A stretch of 64,000 bases of DNA, from NCBI GenBank assembly GCA_963842355.1, contig CAWJGC010000011.1:806001-870000 (forward strand), read 5' to 3'. Each line of letters opens with the position of its first letter. Position 1 is the stretch's first letter. The notes beneath the pieces are model-generated. The model was not told the DNA's origin, did no database searches, and worked only from the letters and a program-made list of their open reading frames with translations. A program made the position numbers and the translations under genes. This document shows, piece after piece, positions 15,452 through 27,756 of the stretch. This DNA comes from JASHPR01 sp963842355. GTDB lineage: Bacteria > Actinomycetota > Actinomycetes > Streptosporangiales > Streptosporangiaceae.

Positions 15452-16612
15452 ATGAACCACATGCCGGTGGATCAGATGCGGTCCGCCGAAGAACCGGGCG
15501 TGGTGACGCTCGGCGGGACGGCGCTCCCCCTGGTGGGCCGGGCGCGGGTGTACGCATGCGGCATCACGCCCTATGACGTCACTCACCTGGGCCACGCGGC
15601 CACGTTCGTGTGGGTGGACACGCTGGCCCGGGTGCTGCACGCCGGCGGCGCCGAGGTGATCGTGTGCCGCAACGTGACCGACGTGGATGACGTGCTGCTG
15701 GCCGCCGCGAGCCGGGCGGGCTCACCCTACGACCGGTTCGCCGCGATCCAGCAGTTCTACTTTGATCGCGACATGGCCGCTCTGGGCGTCAGCCAGCCGG
15801 CCATGCAGCCCCGGGCGCATGCCTACATCGGGCAGGTGATCGCGCTGGCCGCGGGCTTGCTCGCGCGGGAAGCAGCCTACGAGCGGGACGGCCAGGTGTA
15901 CTTCCGCGGCGCTGCTGTCGCTGGCCGGGCGGTGCCGGACACCGGGGCGGCGCTGCGGCTCGCGGCCGAGTACGGGGATCATCCCGACGACCCGCGCAAG
16001 GACGACCCGTTCGACGTCGCGGTATGGCAGGCATCGGGCGACGGCGAGCCGGCCTGGGCGAGCCCGTGGGGGCCCGGCCGGCCGGGCTGGCACGCCGAAT
16101 GCGCCGCGATGGCGCTGCATGCGTTCGGCCCGGCGGTTGACGTGCAGGCCGGCGGCGCCGACCTGCGCTTCCCGCACCACGCCTACCAGGCGGGCCTCGC
16201 CGAGACGTTCACCGGAGTCACCCCGTTCGCCCGGGTCCAGCTGAACGCCGGGACCGTGCGCGTCGCCGGGGCGAAGATGGCCAAGTCAGCCGGAAACCTC
16301 GTGCTCGTCAGCGACCTGCTCACGGACTATCCTTCAGCGGCCGTCCGGCTGCTGATCCTGGACCGCCGGTGGGACCGGGACTGGGACTTCGACCTCGCCG
16401 GGCTGGACGCGGCCGCCGCCCGGCTGGAACGCCTGCACGCGGCCGCCGGGCGCTCGGGCCGCGGCGGCATCGCGGGTCATGGCGGCGCGGCGGTCGCCGC
16501 CGTCCGGGCCTCGCTCGCGAACGACCTTGACGTGCCTGCCGCGCTCCGGGTCGCCGAGGAAGACGGCGGCCAGGCCGCCCGCGCGGCCGGCTCCCTGCTC
16601 GGACTGTGGTAG
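15452..16612 (+). CDS. Cysteinyl-tRNA synthetase/MshC-like cysteine ligase
   Basis: A 386-residue class I aminoacyl-adenylate enzyme. It has CGITPYDVTHLGHA (the HIGH-equivalent motif, almost as in MshC), CRNVTDVDD and GWHAECAAMAL with zinc-binding Cys and His. The KMSKS-like loop reads AKMAKSAGNLV. It lacks a full anticodon-binding domain and is slightly shorter than mycothiol ligase MshC (about 410). It could be MshC itself, or a paralogue that activates Cys for another acceptor. Its position between two CBS-BON genes in a stress island favours a specialised paralogue. Start ATG 15452 with GAGGGG upstream. Confidence 0.82.
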   Translation: MNHMPVDQMRSAEEPGVVTLGGTALPLVGRARVYACGITPYDVTHLGHAATFVWVDTLARVLHAGGAEVIVCRNVTDVDDVLLAAASRAGSPYDRFAAIQQFYFDRDMAALGVSQPAMQPRAHAYIGQVIALAAGLLAREAAYERDGQVYFRGAAVAGRAVPDTGAALRLAAEYGDHPDDPRKDDPFDVAVWQASGDGEPAWASPWGPGRPGWHAECAAMALHAFGPAVDVQAGGADLRFPHHAYQAGLAETFTGVTPFARVQLNAGTVRVAGAKMAKSAGNLVLVSDLLTDYPSAAVRLLILDRRWDRDWDFDLAGLDAAAARLERLHAAAGRSGRGGIAGHGGAAVAAVRASLANDLDVPAALRVAEEDGGQAARAAGSLLGLW

Positions 16613-16660
16613 CCGCCCCGGGGGGTGACCTGCTTGCGCCCCTGGCGTCCCCGGGCGCCG

Positions 16661-17347
16661 TCAGCCCCCGGCCGGGGCGGGGGCGGCGCTCAGCTTGTCG
16701 ATGACGTCCACCACGCCGTCGATGTCCCAGATCAGCCTGATGGCGACCGGGATCAGGTCATGATGGTCATGCTCTCTCGGTTCGCCCAGCAGGGTCACGA
16801 TCCCGCCGTGCACGGCGACCGTGATGCTCTCGGGGTCGGCGAACAAGACCTCGGTCAGCAGCTCGCGGACCTCCTGAGCGATCTGCGCGTCCGGGCGCAG
16901 GAACACGCTGAGCAGGTCACGCCGGCTGACAATGCCGATCAGCGTGCCGCTGGGGTCGACCACCGGCAGCCGCTTGATGTGGTGAGTGTGCATCAGCGAG
17001 GCCGCCCGGGGGATGGGCGCGTCCGGGTGAATCGTGATCGCCGGCGAGGTCATCAGCTCCTCGGCGTTCAGCCGCGGATGCGCGCGGGCGGGCCGGCGCG
17101 TCCAGGGCAGGTAGGAGTGCCCGGCCCGGGCCCGGCGGGCCGCCTCGTCCTGCGCGGCCAGCAGGTCGGCCTCGGACACCACCCCGGCCACGTGCCGGCC
17201 CATGATCAGCACGGGCACCGCGCTGATCTTGCGCCCGGCCAGCAGCTGGGCGATCTCCTTGTACGGGGTGATCCGGTCCACGGTCACGACGTCGGTGGTC
17301 ATGACGTCACGGACCGTGCTGTGCCACCGGCCGTGGTGATGCGCCAC
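16661..17347 (-). CDS. CBS-pair and BON domain protein, second copy
   Basis: A 228-residue paralogue of the 14609 gene. It has CBS motifs at ~10-70 (VRDVMTTDVVTVDRIT, AGVVSEADLLAAQ) and ~100-155 (LMTSPAITIHPDAP, LPVVDPSGTLIGIVSRRDLL). A BON-like end follows (ITVAVHGGIVTLLGEP). The start is GTG 17347. It overlaps the end of the small gene at 17299-17547 by 49 bp, suggesting translational coupling. Confidence 0.9.
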   Translation of the reverse strand: MAHHHGRWHSTVRDVMTTDVVTVDRITPYKEIAQLLAGRKISAVPVLIMGRHVAGVVSEADLLAAQDEAARRARAGHSYLPWTRRPARAHPRLNAEELMTSPAITIHPDAPIPRAASLMHTHHIKRLPVVDPSGTLIGIVSRRDLLSVFLRPDAQIAQEVRELLTEVLFADPESITVAVHGGIVTLLGEPREHDHHDLIPVAIRLIWDIDGVVDVIDKLSAAPAPAGG

Positions 17348-17547
17348 GTTCGGCGGCTTCCCGGCGTGCTTCTCGCCGGCCCGGGCCGGCCGGTGGTGTC
17401 GGTGCCGGGGTGCTCGGCCAGGCGCTCCTCGATAGCCACGCGCGCCCGCGCCACGTCCGCTGCGCTGGCCCTGCCGTGCAGGGACTCGTAGTAGGCCGCG
17501 CCGAGGTGGCGGAGCATGGCGTCCATGTACGTGTCGGCGCGTGTCAT
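17299..17547 (-). CDS. Small conserved-looking protein upstream of the CBS-BON gene
   Basis: An 82-residue protein starting MTRADTYMDAMLRHLGAAYY, with GAGGAGG well placed before ATG 17547. Residues 1-48 look structured (helical, Tyr-rich), while the C-terminal third is Pro/Arg/Ser-rich and lies in the overlap with the CBS-BON start. I recall similar short proteins beside CBS genes in actinomycetes but cannot give a family name. No function is assigned. Confidence 0.65.
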   Translation of the reverse strand: MTRADTYMDAMLRHLGAAYYESLHGRASAADVARARVAIEERLAEHPGTDTTGRPGPARSTPGSRRTWRITTAGGTARSVTS

Positions 17548-17717
17548 GTCCGTTCCCTCCTCTGTGATCGTCGAAGGCACCCCAGGCCGGACCGGCCGGC
17601 CTGGATGTGTCCGGTTACCGTCAGGTCCAGTGTCCCGCCAGCCGGGCCAGGCTGGTCACGGCTGAATGTCCCCCGCGGCCGGGACTTCGGTCACCACCGG
17701 GGCCTGCCGTCAGCGAA

Positions 17718-17730
17718 GGTCCTTTGGCCC
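17718..17730. promoter_or_regulatory. DevR/OsdR-like palindrome upstream of the small coiled-coil gene
   Basis: GGTCC-TTTG-GCCC (reverse complement GGGC-CAAA-GGACC) ends 81 nt before the GTG at 17812. An overlapping GAAGGTCC adds to the resemblance. Confidence 0.45.
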
Positions 17731-17811
17731 TGCCGGGTGTGGCCCGGTCGTGCTCGAGTGAAGACCGAGGCGGGGTGATGTGTCACCCCCCTGGTAGACG
17801 GAGGTGGACCG

Positions 17812-18039
17812 GTGACAAAGCAGATCGGCGAGTCTTACCAGACATCCTCGGTGACTGCCCTTGAGGAACGCGTGCACGTGCTCGAGGGCCGGGTGACGGC
17901 CCTGGCCGACGTGATCCGCGTCCTGGCGCACGGACTGGAAGACCTTCCCACCGCCGAGCCCCGGCAGCGGGTTGCGGCCGAAGCCGCCCGGCGCGCTTAC
18001 GACCTGCTGCTGGTGGCTGAGCCGCGGACGCCTTCATGA
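17812..18039 (+). CDS. Small coiled-coil protein
   Basis: A 75-residue protein, GTG start with GGAGG upstream. Residues 13-45 form a heptad-type helix (TALEERVHVLEGRVTALADV), followed by a helical hairpin. It is possibly a small oligomeric stress protein. No homologue is recognised. A DevR-like box precedes it, and the membrane-protein gene follows 36 bp later. Confidence 0.6.
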   Translation: MTKQIGESYQTSSVTALEERVHVLEGRVTALADVIRVLAHGLEDLPTAEPRQRVAAEAARRAYDLLLVAEPRTPS

Positions 18040-18075
18040 GAAGCCAGCAGCGGGAGTAGAACGCGGGGTGAACCC

Positions 18076-18309
18076 ATGAGCTTGCTGGGTCAGGTGCTGG
18101 TGCTGGTGCTGAGCTTCCCGGTGGCGGGCTTGCTGCTCTACGTCCTCACGGTGGTGGAGAGGTGGGTGGCCACCGGCCCGGGCCGCACGGCGCCCCGGGA
18201 ACGAGCCAGGCACGCCGAGGACCACAGCCCGGCCGGGCACCAGGTGCTCGTTACCTGGCCGGCTCACCGCCGGCGGCAGCACGCTGCGAGCACGCGACGA
18301 GCAGGATAG
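18076..18309 (+). CDS. Small single-span membrane protein
   Basis: A 77-residue protein with one N-terminal hydrophobic helix (QVLVLVLSFPVAGLLLYVLT) and a basic, His-rich cytoplasmic tail. ATG 18076. It is likely co-transcribed with the coiled-coil gene. Its 3' end is antisense to the RNA that would follow the TPP riboswitch on the other strand. Function unknown. Confidence 0.5.
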   Translation: MSLLGQVLVLVLSFPVAGLLLYVLTVVERWVATGPGRTAPRERARHAEDHSPAGHQVLVTWPAHRRRQHAASTRRAG

Positions 18310-18344
18310 GCGGCGGCGCGCAGCGTGACGGTGGTCTGCGAGGC

Positions 18345-18430
18345 GATCTCCCTACGCCGGCATTGTCCGGATCAGGTACTGGAGTCGCATTTCCTAGCCT
18401 CTCAGCCTCCGGCCGCCACCCCGGTGCCGG
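18345..18430 (-). promoter_or_regulatory. TPP riboswitch (THI element), apparently orphan
   Basis: Read on the minus strand, the region shows the conserved TPP aptamer core in order: CCGGGGTGG (18424-18416), CTGAGAGG (18405-18398), ACCTGATCCGG (18377-18367) and AATGCCGGCGTAGGGA (18364-18349). These match the GGGGTG...GCTGAGA...ACCTGATCTGG..AATGCCAGCGTAGGGA pattern of known THI elements. Closing stem P1 looks weak by eye. Downstream on the minus strand there is no thiamine gene, only the 3' end of the oppositely oriented small membrane gene. A DevR-like box lies 87 nt upstream (18517-18530). It may be a degraded control region whose thi gene was lost, or the 5' part of a non-coding RNA. Confidence 0.85.
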
Positions 18431-18516
18431 GAACGTGGTTCCCGGATGGGCGGTCATCGGCTCCTCCGTCGCCCCGCAGATACGTTCATTCATCACCGGG
18501 CGGCAGGACCGATCCA

Positions 18517-18530
18517 GGGCCGAAAGTCCC
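18517..18530. promoter_or_regulatory. DevR/OsdR-like palindrome upstream of the TPP riboswitch
   Basis: GGGCC-GAAA-GTCCC is one of the best matches in the window. No plus-strand gene follows for 2 kb. On the minus strand the next element is the TPP aptamer. It overlaps a second dyad, GTCCCG (18526-18531) with CGGGAC (18538-18543). Confidence 0.6.
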
Positions 18531-18577
18531 GTACTGCCGGGACCAACGGGAGCGCGCCGGGGCTCCGCGCATCGCCG

Positions 18578-18808
18578 CTAGGGCGTCCGGCTCGCGTCGA
18601 TCTGGTGGAAGTCGCCGTGGCCGTTGTTGCTTCCGCCGCCGCCGGACCACTGCCACATCAGCGCGTACTTGCTGTCGCTGGCCGCCGCGCGAGGTCCCGC
18701 CATGACCCCCACGGCGCAGGTCAGCGCGACCACGCCGCTGGTGAGAGCCAGCAGCCGGGCCCGCCCGCGGCGGAACTCCCTCCCGTGGAGCCAGTGCCCC
18801 GCTGCCAT
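18578..18808 (-). CDS. Small secreted or membrane-anchored protein
   Basis: A 76-residue protein from ATG 18808. A basic N terminus is followed by a hydrophobic segment (LLALTSGVVALTCAVGVMAG) and a possible signal-peptidase site (PRAAAS). A short mature part of about 35 residues carries a Gly-rich loop (WQWSGGGGSNNGHGD). The Shine-Dalgarno sequence is modest (AGGTAGGGG). No family is recognised. The next feature downstream on this strand is the box and TPP element. Confidence 0.45.
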   Translation of the reverse strand: MAAGHWLHGREFRRGRARLLALTSGVVALTCAVGVMAGPRAAASDSKYALMWQWSGGGGSNNGHGDFHQIDASRTP

Positions 18809-18863
18809 GCCCCTACCTTGCCTTATCCGTTCCGCGCCGGGGCACCGCAGGGTCCGGAACCAC

Positions 18864-20483
18864 CTACTCCGGGTAATCGCCCACCGGGCCAGCTTCATGA
18901 CCGCCGGCGATCGGGACTGCGGGTTCGTCGTCGCCCGCGGCCGGGCGGGAGGGCAGCGTGGCCAGCGCCAGCACGCAGCTGGCCAGGGCGACCACGGCCG
19001 CGGCGGTCAGCCCCAGGTCCATCCCGCTGATGAAGGCCAAGCGGGCCACGTGCGCGAGCCCCGCGCCGAGGATGCCGCCGACGTGGGCCGCGACCCCGAG
19101 CGCCCCGCCGAGTGACCCGGTGATCGTGGCCAGCGCCGCCTGCGGGACGTGGTACGGGGCCACCGCGGCGGTGACGTGGTCCTGGTAGCGGGTGGCCAGC
19201 AGGCTGCCGATGACGGCTACCCCCAGTGCCCCGCCGATCTGCAAGAACGCGCCGTTGGTCGCGGATCCGATGCCGGTGTGCTGGCGGGGCAGGGATCCCA
19301 TGACGGACGCGGTGCCGGACGGGATGACCAGGCCCGCGCCCACGCCCAGCAGGATCATGCCGGCCACCGTGCCCGTGTAGGTCGTGGTCACGGTCGCCTG
19401 GGAGATCTGCCACAGTCCCCCCGCGACGATCAGCAGCCCGGCCGCCGCGGTCAGCTTGGTCCCGGCGGCCTGCACGAGCAGCGTGGACAGCGGGGCGACC
19501 ACCGCGATCGCCCCCGCGGCAGGCAGGACCCGCACCCCGGCCTGCAGGGCGGTGTAGCCCAGGTCGAACTGCAGGTACTGGGTCAGCACGAACAGCGCGC
19601 CGAACAACCCGAACGTGACCAGGCCGACGCATGAGATCGCGGCGGAGAACTGCCTGCGCCGGAAGAACGCCAGGTTCAGCATCGGGTGGCTGCTGAACCG
19701 CTCCCAGGCCGCGAAGGCCGCGAGGACCGCGAGCCCGCCCAGGCCGGCCGCGATGACCAGGGCCGACGACCATCCGTGCCCGGGTGCCTCGATCAGCGAC
19801 CAGAGCACCAGCCCGAGCCCGGCGATGGACAGCAGGCTGCCGACCGGGTCGGGCGCGGCAGCATCGGGGTTCCTGGAGTCGGGCACCAGCCAGACCACGC
19901 ACCCGAACCCGAGGGCGGCGATCGGCACGTTGATCAGGAACACCGACCCCCACCAGAAGTGCGCGAGCAGCAGGCCGCCGATGATGGGGCCGAGCGCGAT
20001 GCCCACGCCGCTGGTCCCGGCCCACAACCCGATGGCCCGCTGCCGGTCCCCGCCGTCGCGGAACATGTCCGTGATGATCGCCAGCGTCGACGGCATGATC
20101 AGCGCCGCGCCGACGCCCATGCTCGCGCGGGCGGCGATCAGCATGCCCACCGAGCCGGAGAACGCCGCCCACGTCGACCCGGCCGCGAAGGCCGCCAGGC
20201 CGGCCAGGAAGGTCCGTTTCCGGCCGATGCGGTCGGCCACGCTGCCGGCCACCAGCAGCAGACCGGCGAACACCATCACGTAGGCGTCGACGATCCACTG
20301 CAACTGGCTGTCGGTCGCGTGCAGGTCCCGGACCAGGGTCGGCAGGACCACGTTGAGGACCGTGTTGTCCAGGGTAACGATCAGCAGCGACACGCACAGC
20401 ACCGCCAGCGCCAGCCACCGCCGGGTGGCTGGTGGCTGGTGCCCGGCCGGGCGCGCCGCGGGAATCCCTGTCTTGGTCGCCAT
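18864..20483 (-). CDS. MFS drug exporter, DHA2 (14-TMS, EmrB/QacA) family
   Basis: Proton-driven efflux protein of 539 residues with about 14 hydrophobic helices. LDNTVLNVVLPTL (motif of helix 1), GSVADRIGRKRTFLAG (motif A) and GPIIGGLLL (motif C) define the family. I chose ATG 20483, with GGGGGG upstream, over 20537, which would run through the palindromic promoter. The substrate is unknown. It diverges from the GltD-NifJ operon. Confidence 0.92.
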   Translation of the reverse strand: MATKTGIPAARPAGHQPPATRRWLALAVLCVSLLIVTLDNTVLNVVLPTLVRDLHATDSQLQWIVDAYVMVFAGLLLVAGSVADRIGRKRTFLAGLAAFAAGSTWAAFSGSVGMLIAARASMGVGAALIMPSTLAIITDMFRDGGDRQRAIGLWAGTSGVGIALGPIIGGLLLAHFWWGSVFLINVPIAALGFGCVVWLVPDSRNPDAAAPDPVGSLLSIAGLGLVLWSLIEAPGHGWSSALVIAAGLGGLAVLAAFAAWERFSSHPMLNLAFFRRRQFSAAISCVGLVTFGLFGALFVLTQYLQFDLGYTALQAGVRVLPAAGAIAVVAPLSTLLVQAAGTKLTAAAGLLIVAGGLWQISQATVTTTYTGTVAGMILLGVGAGLVIPSGTASVMGSLPRQHTGIGSATNGAFLQIGGALGVAVIGSLLATRYQDHVTAAVAPYHVPQAALATITGSLGGALGVAAHVGGILGAGLAHVARLAFISGMDLGLTAAAVVALASCVLALATLPSRPAAGDDEPAVPIAGGHEAGPVGDYPE

Positions 20484-20514
20484 GCCCCCCAGCATCGCCA
20501 CGGCTCCCGGGCGC

Positions 20515-20533
20515 GGGCCAACGGCGTTGGCCC
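20515..20533. promoter_or_regulatory. 19-bp perfect palindrome between the MFS gene and the GltD-NifJ operon
   Basis: GGGCCAACG, one base, CGTTGGCCC. It lies 31 nt before the MFS start, a typical position for a repressor operator (for example TetR/MarR type). The half-site GGGCC also resembles the DevR-like box, so the two signals may be related. Confidence 0.5.
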
Positions 20534-20543
20534 TCAATCGGTA

Positions 20544-20557
20544 AGGCCCTTAGTCCC
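20544..20557. promoter_or_regulatory. DevR/OsdR-like palindrome upstream of the GltD-NifJ operon
   Basis: AGGCC-CTTA-GTCCC ends 62 nt before the GTG at 20620, the same distance as the sites of other island genes. Confidence 0.55.
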
Positions 20558-20619
20558 TGGTTCTCAGCGGCCTGGTGGGGGAATAGTAGGTTGCTGGCAG
20601 ATCGTCCTGCGGAGGTGCG

Positions 20620-22262
20620 GTGAATCCTGAAGCGCGACCAGACATGGCGCAACTCCCGGACCTGCAGCACGGGCGCTCCCGTGCCGGGCCGGTCCGGGAC
20701 CAGCGGCCGCTCTACGTGGACCTGCTGCCGCCCTGCAACGCGGGCTGCCCGGCGGGCGAGAACATCCAGGCGTGGCTGGCGCACGCCGAGGCCGGCCATC
20801 ACGAGCAGGCGTGGCGGCAACTGGTCGCCGACAACCCGATGCCCGCCATCCACGGCCGGGTCTGCTACCACCCGTGCGAGAGCGTCTGCAACCGGGCCAG
20901 CCTCGACAGCGCGGTCTCGATCCACTCGGTCGAGCGGTTCCTGGGCGACCTGGCGCTCGAGCGGGAATGGGTGTTCGACCGCCCGCCGGTCCGCTCCGGC
21001 CAGCGGGTGCTGGTCATCGGGGCCGGCCCGAGCGGGCTGTCCGCCGCCTACCACCTGGCCCGGCTCGGGCACGAGGTGGAGATCAGGGACGCGGGCGAGG
21101 TACCCGGCGGCATGATGCGTTACGGCATCCCGTCCTACCGGATGCCGCGCGACGTCCTCGACGCCGAGATCGCCCGGATCGCGGAGCTCGGCGTGGTCAT
21201 GACCCGCAACCACCGGGTGCAGGACCTGGATGCCGAGCGGCGTGAGGGCCGCTTCGACGCCGCGTTCGTCGCGGTGGGCGCGCACCTGTCCAAGCGCGTC
21301 GACATCCCGGCCAAGGATGCGGGACGGATCGTGGACGCACTGTCGTTCCTGCGCAGCGTGGCCTCGGGCGAGCGCCCGGTGATCGGCCGGCGGGTCGCGG
21401 TCTACGGCGGCGGCAACACCGCGATGGACGCCGCGCGGGTGGCCCGCCGCCTAGGCGCGAACGACGCGCTGATCGTCTACCGCCGCACCCGGGCCCAGAT
21501 GCCCGCCCACGCCGAGGAGGCCGAGGAGGCCGAGCGCGAGGGCGTGCGGATCAACTGGCTGCGCACGATCACCGCGTTCGACGGGCCGGAACTGACCATC
21601 GAGGCCATGGAACTCGACGAGACCGGGTTCCCGCAGCCGACCGGGCGGTTCGAGACGCTGGCCGCCGACACCGTGATCCTGGCCCTCGGCCAGGACACCG
21701 ACACCACGTTCCTGCGCCAGGTGCCCGGGGTGGAGTTCGCCAGGGACGGCACCGTGCAGGTGTCGCCGTCGATGATGACCGGCTGTCCCGGCGTGTTCGC
21801 CGGCGGCGACATGGTGCCCGCCGAACGCACGGTCACCGTCGGCGTCGGGCACGGCAAGAAGGCGGCCAGGAACATCGACGCGTGGCTGCGGGGCGCACCG
21901 GCGGACCAGGTCAAGCACCCGGGCGTGGCGTTCGGGCAATTGAATTTGTGGTACTTCGGGGACGCGGCCCGCCGCCAGCAGCCTGAGGCCGAGCCGCTGC
22001 AGCGGATCGCGGGCTTCGGCGAGGTGGTCGGCGGCCTGTCCGAGCAGGAGGCGGTCTACGAGGCGCAGCGGTGCCTGTCCTGCGGCAACTGCTGCGAGTG
22101 CGACGGCTGCCTGGGCGCGTGCCCCGAGGACGCCGTGATCAAGCTGGGGCCGGGGCACCGGTACCGGTTCGACTACGACAAGTGCACCGGCTGCGGCGCG
22201 TGCTACGAGCAGTGCCCGGTGCACTCGATCGAGATGATCCCAGAGGGCGGGGGGGCGGGCGG

Positions 22263-22266
<4 letters not shown>
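20620..22266 (+). CDS. GltD-like NAD(P)H:acceptor oxidoreductase with C-terminal ferredoxin domain
   Basis: A 548-residue FAD enzyme of the glutamate-synthase small-subunit/PreT family. The N-terminal [4Fe-4S] Cys are in CNAGCPAGENIQ and CYHPCESVCNRA. The FAD motif is GAGPSGLSAAYHLA (~132-145), the NAD(P) motif YGGGNTAMDAARV, and the second FAD motif GVFAGGD. The last 65 residues add a two-cluster ferredoxin (CLSCGNCCECDGCLGACP, CTGCGACYEQCP). There is no adjacent GltB. The gene overlaps nifJ by ATGA, so I infer it moves electrons between NAD(P)H and the ferredoxin/NifJ system. Start GTG 20620 with GGAGG. Confidence 0.9.
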
Positions 22267-25861
<3,595 letters not shown>

Positions 25862-25862
<1 letters not shown>

Positions 25863-26869
25863 TGGACCTGTCGACCCGGTACCTTGGGCTGGAGCTGCGC
25901 AACCCGCTCGTGGCCTCGGCCTCCCCGCTGTCGAACACCGTCGACGGCGTGTGGCGGCTGGCCGACGCCGGCGTCGGCGCGGTCGTGCTGTTCTCCCTGT
26001 TCGAGGAGCAGTTGCGGCGGGAGGCGGCAGAGAACGCGGTGCTGGCCGACGCCGGGACCGAGAGCTTCGCCGAGTCGCTGTCCTATTTTCCCGAAGACAC
26101 GGACGCCGACCCGGGCCCGCGCCGCTACCTGAGCCTGCTGGAGCGGGCCGTGGCCGCCGTGGACGTCCCGGTGATCGCCAGCCTCAACGGGGTCACCACC
26201 GGTGGCTGGACCGACTACGCGACCGCCCTGGAGCGGGCCGGCGCCGCCGCGATCGAGCTGAACATCTACCACCTGCCCGGTGACCCGCTGTTCCCCGGAC
26301 GGGACGTGGAGCAGCGGCACGTCGAGATCCTGACCACGGTCAAGGCGGTGGTCAGGGTGCCGGTCGCGGTGAAGCTGAGCCCGTACTACAGCTCCACCGG
26401 CGAGATGGCGCTGCGGCTGGACCGGGCCGGGGCCGACGGCCTGGTCCTGTTCAACCGGTTCCTGCAGCCCGACGTCGACCCGGAGACGCTGACCGTGACT
26501 TCTCCGTTCCGGCTCTCCAGCCCGGCCGAGGCCCGGCTGCCGCGGGCCTGGATCGCGCTGCTGGCCGGGCGGGTGCATGCCTCGCTGGCCGCGACCACCG
26601 GCGTCGAGGACCCGGCCGACGTGGCCAGGTACCTGCTGGCGGGCGCCGACGTGGTGATGACCGCGTCGGCGCTGATCCGGCACGGCGTCGGGCACGCGGG
26701 CGTGCTGCTCGACGGCCTGTCCGGCTGGATGTCCCGGAAGGGCTTCGCCTCGCTGGCGGACGTGCGCGGGCTGCTGGCGGTCCCGCACGACACCGACGGC
26801 GCCGCCTACGAGCGCGCGGGCTACGTCACCGCGCTGCAGGCCGCCAACCGCGGCTACGGCCCCTGGTGA
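25862..26869 (+). CDS. Dihydroorotate dehydrogenase-like TIM-barrel flavoprotein
   Basis: A 335-residue PyrD-family protein. LELRNPLVASASPLS opens the barrel, and VAVKLSPYYSS and ADGLVLFNRF supply FMN-binding parts. The usual NxSCPN catalytic loop of PyrD is replaced by ELNIYHLPGD, so true dihydroorotate oxidation is doubtful. Such proteins are known beside nifJ in other bacteria. It overlaps nifJ by 1 nt (TGATG) and the protease gene by 4 nt. Confidence 0.88.
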
Positions 26870-27756
26870 CGGGGGCCCAGGCACCCCCCTGGCGGCGAGC
26901 GGGAAGTACCGCCCTGGCGGTCGCCGTCACCCTGGTCCTGGCGGGGGCGTGCGCCTCGGCGCCGGGCCGTCCGCGGCTGGCCGGCGCCGGGCCGCTGCGG
27001 TACTGGACCCGGCCCCGGCTGCTCGGGGCCAGGCCGTGGCCGGGCCTCGGTATTCGCCGCGGGCCGCCGTCCGGCCGGCCCGCGAGCGCCCGCTCCGCGG
27101 TGCTCGCCCCGCGGGTCGGGGCGCTGTTCGTGCACCAGGCCGGCGGTGACCACTTCTGCACCGCGAGCGTGGTGGCCAGCCCGGGAAAGGACCTGCTGAT
27201 CACCGCGGCGCACTGCATCAACGCCGGGCAGGCCGGCGGCGGCTACCGCCAGGACATCGTGTTCGTCCCGGCCTACCGGGACGGCCAGGCGCCGTTCGGC
27301 GTCTGGACGGTCAAGCGGCTGCTGGTCGCGCCGGGGTGGCGCAGCGACTCCGATCCCCGCCTCGACGTCGGCTTCGTCGCGCTCGAGCCGCACGACGGCC
27401 AGAACATCCAGGACGTCCTGGGCGCCGACCGGCTCGGCCTCGACTCCCGCTACCAGTACCTGGTGCGCGTCACGGGTTACCCGTCGAGCGGTGGAGCCCC
27501 GATCACCTGCATCAACTGGACCTCCCGGCAGAGCGCCGCCCAGCTGCGGTTCGAGTGCGGCGGGTTCACCGGCGGCACCAGCGGCAGCCCGTGGGTCACC
27601 CGCTTCGCCCCGCGCACGCGCACCGGCACCATCGTCGGGGTGATCGGCGGATACCAGGAGGGGGGCGACTCCGCGGCCGTTTCCTATAGCTCCTACCTGG
27701 GCCGGGCCATCCAGCGCCTCTACCGCCGGGCCGTCGCCGCCGAGGCGCCCGGCTAG
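26866..27756 (+). CDS. Secreted trypsin-like serine protease, probable lipoprotein
   Basis: A 296-residue S1-type protease. An N-terminal signal ends in a lipobox-like LAGAC (Cys29), so lipid anchoring is likely. The catalytic triad is visible as His in ITAAHCIN, Asp in RLDVGFVAL and Ser in GGTSGSPW. The GTG start overlaps the DHOD-like stop (GTGA), which ties an exported protease to a redox operon; the reason is unknown. It is the last gene of the operon. Confidence 0.88.
   Translation: MTGAQAPPWRRAGSTALAVAVTLVLAGACASAPGRPRLAGAGPLRYWTRPRLLGARPWPGLGIRRGPPSGRPASARSAVLAPRVGALFVHQAGGDHFCTASVVASPGKDLLITAAHCINAGQAGGGYRQDIVFVPAYRDGQAPFGVWTVKRLLVAPGWRSDSDPRLDVGFVALEPHDGQNIQDVLGADRLGLDSRYQYLVRVTGYPSSGGAPITCINWTSRQSAAQLRFECGGFTGGTSGSPWVTRFAPRTRTGTIVGVIGGYQEGGDSAAVSYSSYLGRAIQRLYRRAVAAEAPG

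Noticed and set aside
18034..18282. Possible minus-strand gene downstream of the TPP riboswitch
   Set aside because: The 82-residue frame is His/Gln/Arg-rich, antisense to the small membrane gene, and resembles no thiamine protein; accepted only as absence of a target gene.
18446..19030. Plus-strand frame after the DevR-like box at 18517
   Set aside because: Begins upstream of the box, no ribosome binding site, and is antisense to the small secreted gene and the MFS 3' end.
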